From the NCBI GenBank assembly GCA_005879655.1, contig VBJK01000095.1, positions 1-37,684 on the forward strand: a DNA stretch of 37,684 nucleotides, given 5' to 3'. Source of the DNA: Chloroflexota bacterium. Lineage in GTDB: Bacteria; Chloroflexota; Ktedonobacteria; Ktedonobacterales; Ktedonobacteraceae. The position numbers and the translations under genes were made by a program. How positions within the stretch are numbered: position 1 is the first letter of the stretch; every line of letters begins with the position of its first letter. The notes under the pieces were generated by a model. The model saw only the letters and a list, made by a program, of their open reading frames with translations, did no database searches and was not told the origin of the DNA. This document shows positions 32,079 to 37,684 of the stretch, in pieces.

Positions 32079-33308
32079 ATGAACGGCGACATGATTGGTC
32101 GCGTCGTCAAAGGCCGCTATAAACTCATTGATGAACGAGGGCGCGGCAGTTTTGCCACGGTCTATATTGTGCGGGACTTGGAGAACAATCGTATCTACGC
32201 CGTGAAAGTGATGCATCTGGAACTTTTGAACGAAGATGAGTATTTGGCTCGTTTTCAACGCGAAGCTCATATCTTAGCAGGGCTGAATGATTCGCATATC
32301 GTGCGCATCACGGATTATGGGCAAGACAACAATACGAATTTTATCGTTATGGACTATATCGATGGCCAAAGCTTGAAGTACCATATGATCAATGCTGGTC
32401 AGATGGACCCATTAACTGCCTTAAACTATGTACACCAAATTGCCGAGGGACTGAGCACTGCTTATAAACAAGGAGTAGTGCATCGCGATATAAAACCACA
32501 AAATATCCTTCTTAACACCAAGGATGTTATTAAAATTACCGACTTTGGCTTAGCACGAGGTCGGGATACTGTTACGTTGACACAATCTAATGTATTCATG
32601 GGCACAGCCTACTATATCTCGCCGGAACAGGCGGAAAGTGGCCGTTTGGCAGACACCCGCTCCGATCTTTACTCAGCAGCAATAGTTTTGTTTGAAATGC
32701 TGGCAGGCCGTCCCCCTTTTCAGGGCGAAACGGCGGTTGACATTGTGATCAAACATATGAAAGAGAAGGTGCCTTCCATCTGCCGCTTGCGCTCCGATCT
32801 ACCAGGGGAGGTAGACCTATTCATGCAAAAAGCGATCGCAAAGTCGCCAGCAGATCGTTACGCAACACCGCAAGAGTTCCTGGCCGCACTAGAACAATTA
32901 CAAGATCTGTTTCAAGCCATGCCACAACCTGTCAGGCGCATCCCAGGGCCCGGACCAGAACAGCCGCGCCCAACCGAGAGTCCGGCCCAACCAACACAGC
33001 CAAAGGAAGCGCGGATTATCATTCTCTCTACTGGGCAGTCTATTCTCCTGCAAGGAGATCTGAAGGTTGTAGGAAGGCAAGACCCAACGCTAGGGATATA
33101 CCCAGAGATTAGTCTCCGGGATAAAACAGTAGGACGGCGGCATGCTTACCTGCGTAACCAGCAGGGAACGTATACGGTCGAAGATCTTAATGCAATGAAT
33201 AAGACTCGCTTAAATGGAGTAATCTTGACACCACATGAGGAACGTGCTCTCAAAGATGGAGATATATTACGTTTCGGCAGTGTTGAGGTACGTTTTGAAT
33301 TGCGATAA
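32079..33308 (+). CDS. Ser/Thr protein kinase with C-terminal FHA domain
   Basis: 409 residues, cytoplasmic. The kinase domain at about 13-280 is complete: GRGSFATVY, Lys43 (YAVKVM), HRDIKPQN, ITDFGLARG, ISPEQ, and a DRYATPQEF C-lobe end. A Pro/Gln linker (about 290-320) leads to an FHA domain: VVGRQDP, RDKTVGRRHAYL, NKTRLNG, FGSVEVRF. FHA domains bind phosphothreonine, so the kinase may recruit its own phosphorylated form or its substrates. It has a strong promoter and GAGGAG 8 bases before the ATG. The next two genes are an FHA membrane protein and another kinase on the same strand, suggesting a signalling module. No TM segment is present. Confidence 0.94.
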   Translation: MNGDMIGRVVKGRYKLIDERGRGSFATVYIVRDLENNRIYAVKVMHLELLNEDEYLARFQREAHILAGLNDSHIVRITDYGQDNNTNFIVMDYIDGQSLKYHMINAGQMDPLTALNYVHQIAEGLSTAYKQGVVHRDIKPQNILLNTKDVIKITDFGLARGRDTVTLTQSNVFMGTAYYISPEQAESGRLADTRSDLYSAAIVLFEMLAGRPPFQGETAVDIVIKHMKEKVPSICRLRSDLPGEVDLFMQKAIAKSPADRYATPQEFLAALEQLQDLFQAMPQPVRRIPGPGPEQPRPTESPAQPTQPKEARIIILSTGQSILLQGDLKVVGRQDPTLGIYPEISLRDKTVGRRHAYLRNQQGTYTVEDLNAMNKTRLNGVILTPHEERALKDGDILRFGSVEVRFELR

Positions 33309-33352
33309 ATATGATGTTGCTACGCACTGAGTTGCAACTGTAGGGGTACCCC

Positions 33353-33392
33353 GTAAAGGTGCCCGATACTATCGGGTGGCACGATACTTTAC
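33353..33392. repeat. Nested palindromic hairpin between kinase-FHA and FHA genes
   Basis: CCCGATA (33362-33368) and TATCGGG (33370-33376) form the core; GTG/CAC and GTAAAG (33353-33358)/CTTTAC (33387-33392) extend it with bulges. A GGGGTACCCC palindrome lies just upstream at 33344-33353. It resembles a REP-type unit or an mRNA leader structure for the FHA gene at 33463. Confidence 0.5.
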
Positions 33393-33462
33393 CTCGCGCG
33401 AAGAATATCAACGAGCGGGAGAGAGATACACGCCACCTCTACAATCAGAGGGGTGAAATTAT

Positions 33463-34752
33463 ATGACGACGAACTTTTTCCCTGTTTTTGCACTGATCTC
33501 TTCTCCCGTTAACTTGCCAATTATTGTCGTTGCAGGCTTGATTTTAGCGGCAGTGATCTTTGCCGCCGCACTCTTGCTCTTCCGCAGTGGAAATAAGAAG
33601 AACGCGAAAGCACCAGCGGGAAGTGCTACAAACGACTGGCAACCGCAAGTTCAGCAAGGCGCTCAGGGTGCCTGGAATCCACAGCAAGCGAATAACCCAT
33701 GGGGCCAGGCCGGGCAAGCGCCTGCTGGTACCTGGGGCACTCCTACTGGCGGACAACAGCCCGATCAATGGGGCCAGCAACCCGCCACTCAGCAAGCTGG
33801 CGCTCCCGCTGGCACTTGGGGCACTCCTACCGGCGGACAACAGCCCGATCAATGGGGCCAGCAACCCGCCACTCAGCAAGCTGGCGCTCCCGCTGGCACT
33901 TGGGGCACTCCTACCGGCGGACAACCAGGAGCTAGCGGTTGGGGTGCACAACAATCACAAGCACCTGCCAATCCCTGGGGACAAAGCAACCCACTACAGC
34001 CCGCAGCCAATCAGCAGTGGGGTCAGCAAGGCACTCAGGATTCATGGGGACAACAGCCTCCCGCTGCACAACAGCCATGGGCCGCTCAGCAACCTCCCGC
34101 TGCCAACCCTGCCCTACAAGCCAATCAGCAGTGGGGTCAGCAAGGCACTCAGGATTCATGGGGACAACAGCCTCCCGCTGCACAACAGCCATGGGCCGCT
34201 CAGCAACCAAATCAGCAAGCCCCAACGGCATACAGTGGACAAAACACCGCACAGCCAAAAGGACAACCACAATCTGCCGAACAATGGGGTGCTCAGACAC
34301 CCGCCAACGCAGCCAGCGCAGCACCTCAGTGGCAGGCTAGTTTGGGGCAGAACGGGGCAAGTGTAAAACCTGAAGCCGCCACGGCGTTCGCAAACGAGGG
34401 CGAGAAAACGATGTTACGCTCTGCCGGATCACCGCCCAGCACCAGTACTGGCGCTGGCACTGTACGCGTCGAGGAAGGAAAAGAACCGGGGCGCACCTAC
34501 GAGATTCGTAAAGAAGCATTGAGTATCGGACGAAGCCGTGAGAGCGACATATTCCTTGAGGATCTGGCCGTCTCCCGCCTTCACGCCTCCATCTTAAATC
34601 TGGGCAATGGCGCATATGCATTGCGCGATGAAGGTAGCGCTAATGGTACCAAGGTTAACGGGCAAACGGTAAACAAATACCAGACCTACCCATTACAAGA
34701 GGGTGACAAAATCCAACTTGGACAAACTGTGTTGGTCTTTGTCAGACACTAA
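33463..34752 (+). CDS. Membrane-anchored protein with W/G/Q/P repeats and C-terminal FHA domain
   Basis: 429 residues. One N-terminal TM helix about 17-41 (LPIIVVAGLILAAVIFAAALLLF) followed by basic residues, so the rest is cytoplasmic. Residues 55-300 are a disordered region rich in Gln, Trp, Pro, Gly. It includes a 28-residue unit (GTWGTPTGGQQPDQWGQQ...) repeated about 2.4 times and a 30-residue unit with NQQWGQQGTQDSWGQQ repeated twice. The FHA domain (about 335-425) has LSIGRSRESDIFL, VSRLHASIL, SANGTKVNG. It probably binds phosphothreonine on partner proteins near the membrane. Kinase neighbours on both sides fit that. The start has GAGGGGTG about 9 bases upstream. Confidence 0.93.
   Translation: MTTNFFPVFALISSPVNLPIIVVAGLILAAVIFAAALLLFRSGNKKNAKAPAGSATNDWQPQVQQGAQGAWNPQQANNPWGQAGQAPAGTWGTPTGGQQPDQWGQQPATQQAGAPAGTWGTPTGGQQPDQWGQQPATQQAGAPAGTWGTPTGGQPGASGWGAQQSQAPANPWGQSNPLQPAANQQWGQQGTQDSWGQQPPAAQQPWAAQQPPAANPALQANQQWGQQGTQDSWGQQPPAAQQPWAAQQPNQQAPTAYSGQNTAQPKGQPQSAEQWGAQTPANAASAAPQWQASLGQNGASVKPEAATAFANEGEKTMLRSAGSPPSTSTGAGTVRVEEGKEPGRTYEIRKEALSIGRSRESDIFLEDLAVSRLHASILNLGNGAYALRDEGSANGTKVNGQTVNKYQTYPLQEGDKIQLGQTVLVFVRH
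33724..33925 (+). repeat. 84-bp tandem repeat within the FHA gene
   Basis: Units begin at 33724, 33808 and 33892 with a period of exactly 84 bp (28 codons); the third is partial. Copies differ by only a few bases. Such near-identical in-frame repeats expand or contract easily without breaking the frame. Confidence 0.85.
34006..34208 (+). repeat. Second direct repeat pair within the FHA gene (about 89 bp, period 114 bp)
   Basis: 34006-34094 and 34120-34208 are essentially identical, beginning GCCAATCAGCAGTGGGG and encoding NQQWGQQGTQDSWGQQPPAAQ. The 114-bp period is 38 codons, so again in frame. Confidence 0.85.
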
Positions 34753-34818
34753 CTCTGCTTCAATACCATTAATTATATGCAACAACACCATGATTGTGTA
34801 TGTCTCTTATAGCGAACC

Positions 34819-35937
34819 ATGGTTAATAGTATTATGCAACCTGACGATCTCATTGGAACAATGCTCGGAAACTTTCGTATCCTGGCCAAGCTTGGCGAGG
34901 GTGGTATGGCACGAGTTTATAAAGCACGTCAGGAGAATCTTGATCGTGAAGTGGCTGTAAAGGTTCTCCCGCCGTGGTTTGCGGCTGACCCCAATTTTGT
35001 TGAACGCTTCAAACAAGAAGCACGCCTAGTCGGAGGTCTTTCGCACCCTAATATCGTTACAGTACACGATGCCAGCGAGCAACACGGTCATCTGTACATT
35101 GTCATGCAATTAGTGGATGGAGGAACGCTCAAACACCGCCTCGAACACCTCCTGCAAAAAGAAGGTAAAGCGCTAGACATCATTGAGGCTCTCCCTATAT
35201 TCACACAACTCGCCAGTGCCCTGACATATGCACACAAACAAGGGATCATCCACCGCGATATCAAACCGGTCAATGTCCTGCTGGATCGCTCCGGGCGGGC
35301 CATTCTCTCGGATTTCGGTATCGCCAAAGTTATGGCTAGCACCAACCTGGATCTGACACGTCCTGGTGCGGGTGTAGGTACGCCAGAGTATATGTCACCT
35401 GAACAATGTCAGGGCGGAGCAGTTGATCAACGCGCCGATATTTATGCACTGGGCGTCATGCTGTTTGAAGCCCTGACTGGACGGACACCATTTCGTGGCA
35501 ATAACTATGCGATTCTTGCTCATAACCACCTCTATGAGGTACCACCACGGCCCAGTTCGATTAATCGTGCCATTCCACTTGCCGTCGAGCGCGTTATTTT
35601 TACCGCGCTGATGAAGCATCCACAGCAACGCTACCAGAGCGCCGAGGAGATGGCAGAGTCTCTAAACCGAGCGGTGAACGCTCAGCCCCCTAAGAAAAAT
35701 TACTTCGGACTGTCGCCCGCCCCTCTCATTGGACAAAACCCGACCACGACATCCGACGATCGCCAAGGACAGCTCTACGCCTGCCGCTACTGCCAACACC
35801 CTAACAAAGCGTCCATGCGTTTCTGTACACGCTGCGGCAAGCCTTTAAGTCAATGCCCCAACTGTAGCAACAAAAACCCTGTCAATAATCGCTTTTGTAC
35901 TGCTTGCGGGTGGGTCCTGAACGTTTACGTTCAATAA
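34819..35937 (+). CDS. Ser/Thr protein kinase with C-terminal double zinc ribbon
   Basis: 372 residues. Kinase domain at about 17-280 is complete: LGEGGMARVY, Lys48 (VAVKVL), HRDIKPVNVLL, LSDFGIAKV, GTPEYMSPEQ. After a short linker (about 290-315) come two zinc ribbons: CRYCQHPNKASMRFCTRCG and CPNCSNKNPVNNRFCTACG, each with two CxxC pairs. Such ribbons often bind protein or nucleic acid. No TM. Two starts are possible, 34819 and 34834 (MQPDD); neither has a good ribosome site. The gene follows the FHA protein by 66 bp, and its 3' end overlaps the convergent response regulator by 7 bp. Confidence 0.92.
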   Translation: MVNSIMQPDDLIGTMLGNFRILAKLGEGGMARVYKARQENLDREVAVKVLPPWFAADPNFVERFKQEARLVGGLSHPNIVTVHDASEQHGHLYIVMQLVDGGTLKHRLEHLLQKEGKALDIIEALPIFTQLASALTYAHKQGIIHRDIKPVNVLLDRSGRAILSDFGIAKVMASTNLDLTRPGAGVGTPEYMSPEQCQGGAVDQRADIYALGVMLFEALTGRTPFRGNNYAILAHNHLYEVPPRPSSINRAIPLAVERVIFTALMKHPQQRYQSAEEMAESLNRAVNAQPPKKNYFGLSPAPLIGQNPTTTSDDRQGQLYACRYCQHPNKASMRFCTRCGKPLSQCPNCSNKNPVNNRFCTACGWVLNVYVQ

Positions 35938-36413
35938 ACCATTTCATCAGGATGAACGGCATGGATGCGCTCTAATACTCTACGCCGTTCATCAATACGC
36001 TTATGCTGTAGCATCAGACGCTGCTCCATATTCAAGGCAAGAATAGCGCGTACCCGCTCAACAATGATGCTCGGTTGCGTGGGCTTGGTCAGATATTCTA
36101 TTGCCCCCTCTTCAAAACCCTGCACCTGCTCGCTCAAATGCACGAGTGCACTGACGACAAGTACTGGAATACGCGGTGTCAGATGCTGTAAACGCATCCA
36201 GTGCAGGACATCCCAACCAGAACCAGGCTGCATGATCAAATCAAGGATCACCAGTTGCGGATTAAACTCAGGAATGATCTGCATTGCCTCCTGACCATTG
36301 GAAGCAACGAGTGTTTCAAAACCATTGCGTTGCAAGAAAAAAGAGAGGACTTGTTGAATAGGAACCTCATCTTCAACAATCAAAATCCTACTTTTTTTTG
36401 GAGACTCATACAT
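35931..36413 (-). CDS. Single-domain response regulator (receiver with short C-terminal extension)
   Basis: 160 residues. Receiver fold at 9-128: acidic EDE (14-16), phospho-acceptor Asp58 (LVILDLIMQPGSGWD), VVSALVHL with Ser in the Thr/Ser switch position, and YLTKPTQPS (switch Lys). The 30-residue tail (MEQRLMLQHKRIDERRRVLER) is a basic helix with no known output domain; it lacks ANTAR or HTH. It may relay phosphate or act by protein contact. GAGGTG lies 8 bases before the ATG. The HisKA_2 kinase gene lies upstream on the same strand, 221 bp away, and is the likely partner. Confidence 0.9.
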   Translation of the reverse strand: MYESPKKSRILIVEDEVPIQQVLSFFLQRNGFETLVASNGQEAMQIIPEFNPQLVILDLIMQPGSGWDVLHWMRLQHLTPRIPVLVVSALVHLSEQVQGFEEGAIEYLTKPTQPSIIVERVRAILALNMEQRLMLQHKRIDERRRVLERIHAVHPDEMVY

Positions 36414-36433
36414 ACGGTTTCACCTCTACAAAT

Positions 36434-36552
36434 CCACCAATGCACAATACTTTCATGCTTTCATATAAGCATAACGCAATACATGCAAACATTTAACATT
36501 TTGCATCCACCAATGGTACGGTCATCATCTGATCTACTAAGTCCATTGGTGG
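36434..36552. repeat. Three CCACCAATG motifs between the two-component genes
   Basis: CCACCAATG occurs at 36434-36442 and CCACCAATGG at 36507-36516, and the exact inverse CCATTGGTGG at 36543-36552. The latter two form a 10-bp inverted repeat across 26 bases. This fits a regulator binding site upstream of the response regulator. Confidence 0.45.
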
Positions 36553-36634
36553 GCAGTTATTTTTCACCATCTTCATCGTGTAATGATGAATACAGGAGAA
36601 GAATGCTGTATCAGGCGTAGTATAAACAACACAT

Positions 36635-37684
36635 TTACGAGCGACTACGTCGTACGAGAGGGAAACGTACTTCAGCGACTGTATGTTGCTCAGGAGCGGT
36701 TTCTCCACTCTCGCTTTTGCCAGACACAGCTTTACGAGACAAGGAAAATTGCCCTCTCAGATCACCAATCAGATTTTTGATCAGTGAAAGACCCAACCCC
36801 TCGTATCCCTCGCTACGATCGTCAAAAGAAACCTCCTGCACTGGTCCCTTCCCATCATCAATCACCTGGACGATAACAAAACCGTCTTCTTCACAGCCAT
36901 GAATAGCAATCATGCCTTCAGAGCGGTCCACCATGCCGTGCTTAATGGCATTGGATATCATTTCATTAATGACCAGCGCGAGAATAGTGACGGCACGGGA
37001 GGGGATAACAATCGGACAAGGCTCTACCTCCCACCCAATACGTTTTTCAGGCGGTCTTAGATTCGCGTTGGCAACCCCCACAATCTTACGCACAATGTCA
37101 TCAACGCGTGCCTCACTCACAACCTCATGAGCAAGCAGATCATGCGTAGCTGCCAGCCCTTGGACGCGATTGACACTTTCAGAGAGAATGTGGCGTACTT
37201 CCGCAGATCTGGTGCGCCGCCGTTGCAACGAAAGGATACCAGCAACAGTAGCGAGATTATTTTTCACACGATGATTCAACTCGCGCAAAAGCACCGACTT
37301 GAGTTCGAGACCGCGCCTCGTCTCATCGTAGAGCCGAGCATTCTCGATAGCGATCGCCGCCTCATTGGCAAAGGTAATCACCAGTTGCAGCTGCTCTGGA
37401 CTGAGCATATGGCGATGACTACTATAGATGCAGATACAGCCAAGCACCTTCTGCTTGACCTTCAACGGCACACATAGTACTGAATGAATCTCCGAGCAGA
37501 GCATGGGGTCTTCGTGGATAAAGCAATGTTCATCGGCATGAAAACAGTCCATAGCCATGCTGGGCCTGCCCGTCTGCACAGAACGTCCCGCACAACATTG
37601 TCCGACGCCAATCTGTAAGCGGTTGACCAGATTCGTATTTAAGCCGTGATGAGCCAGCACATGGAGACGCCGTGTATCAGGGTC
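36635..37684 (-). CDS. GAF-HisKA_2 sensor histidine kinase (partial, 5' end beyond window)
   Basis: 350 residues are visible; the frame is open to the window edge (DPDTRRLHVLAHHGL), so the true start is outside. The GAF domain at about 1-120 is unusually Cys-rich (GQCCAGRSV, DCFHADEHC, LCVPL, CICIYSS). Then HisKA_2: LLRELNHRVKNNLATVAGILSLQRRR with phospho-His in LNHRVKN, and HATPase_c with NEMISNAIKHGM, VIDDGKGPV and GLGLSLIKNL. This architecture is close to PdtaS-like kinases. It is soluble in the visible part. The response regulator downstream on the same strand is the likely target. Confidence 0.9.
   Translation of the reverse strand, partial: DPDTRRLHVLAHHGLNTNLVNRLQIGVGQCCAGRSVQTGRPSMAMDCFHADEHCFIHEDPMLCSEIHSVLCVPLKVKQKVLGCICIYSSHRHMLSPEQLQLVITFANEAAIAIENARLYDETRRGLELKSVLLRELNHRVKNNLATVAGILSLQRRRTRSAEVRHILSESVNRVQGLAATHDLLAHEVVSEARVDDIVRKIVGVANANLRPPEKRIGWEVEPCPIVIPSRAVTILALVINEMISNAIKHGMVDRSEGMIAIHGCEEDGFVIVQVIDDGKGPVQEVSFDDRSEGYEGLGLSLIKNLIGDLRGQFSLSRKAVSGKSESGETAPEQHTVAEVRFPLVRRSRS

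Noticed and set aside
33724..34208. A CRISPR-like repeat array
   Set aside because: The repeats are 84-114 bp, in frame, adjacent without unique spacers, and lie inside a coding region. No cas gene is present.
33560..34366. A 268-residue open frame, and a similar antisense frame, across the FHA gene
   Set aside because: They arise from the repetitive, stop-poor codons of the FHA linker. The other frame alone has a TM segment, FHA domain and ribosome site.

Overview
The window looks like a chromosomal piece of a Chloroflexota bacterium, most likely class Ktedonobacteria. This is inferred from gene content, not from a marker gene. The supporting features are many Hanks-type Ser/Thr kinases joined to PQQ-propeller, FHA or zinc-ribbon modules, an IscB element of the sort abundant in Ktedonobacter, scattered palindromic repeats, and balanced GC. 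No rRNA, tRNA or CRISPR array was found.

Region 1 (1-4.3 kb, metabolism): the 5' part of an osmoprotectant-type ABC permease and its ATPase, a MITE-like element of about 166 bp, a HAD phosphatase, and a two-gene NAD-salvage unit in which an NrtR-type Nudix regulator is followed by a PncA-like nicotinamidase. Region 2 (4.3-7.7 kb) holds one gene fusing a pseudokinase domain to an XPD/DinG helicase with an apparently complete 4-Cys Fe-S set. It sits behind a clear promoter and two palindromic operator candidates.

Region 3 (7.66-15.55 kb) is a defence island. A C5-cytosine methyltransferase has a long C-terminal extension that may be a nuclease. Two paralogous small HTH regulators diverge from one control region. 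The second regulator leads into a TIR-WD40 gene, then a type I restriction-modification locus with a broken hsdM, hsdS, and no hsdR. The TIR-WD40 gene and hsdM both carry frame-breaking deletions.

Region 4 (15.6-25.4 kb): a kinase with a TM segment and an eight-repeat PQQ propeller, a zinc-ribbon protein with a duplicated HTH-like C-terminus, a decayed HIT gene, three GT4 glycosyltransferases (the middle one split by a -1 frame change), and a YbhN/AglD-type flippase-like membrane protein. This group resembles a surface-glycan locus. It ends at a strong terminator.

Region 5 (25.4-31.8 kb): a PRPP synthetase, a convergent histidine kinase and OmpR-type regulator pair, an IscB RNA-guided nuclease preceded by a probable omega-RNA (HEARO), and a HAD-IIA phosphatase that starts 7 bp after iscB. 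Region 6 (32-37.7 kb) is a phospho-signalling cluster: kinase-FHA, TM-repeat-FHA and kinase-double zinc ribbon on the plus strand, converging on a receiver-only regulator and a GAF-HisKA_2 kinase that runs off the window.

The most unusual items are the pseudokinase-helicase fusion, the methyltransferase/HTH/TIR island with its duplicated regulators, the IscB locus, and four disrupted genes between 11.8 and 21.5 kb whose net frame change is always in the same direction.
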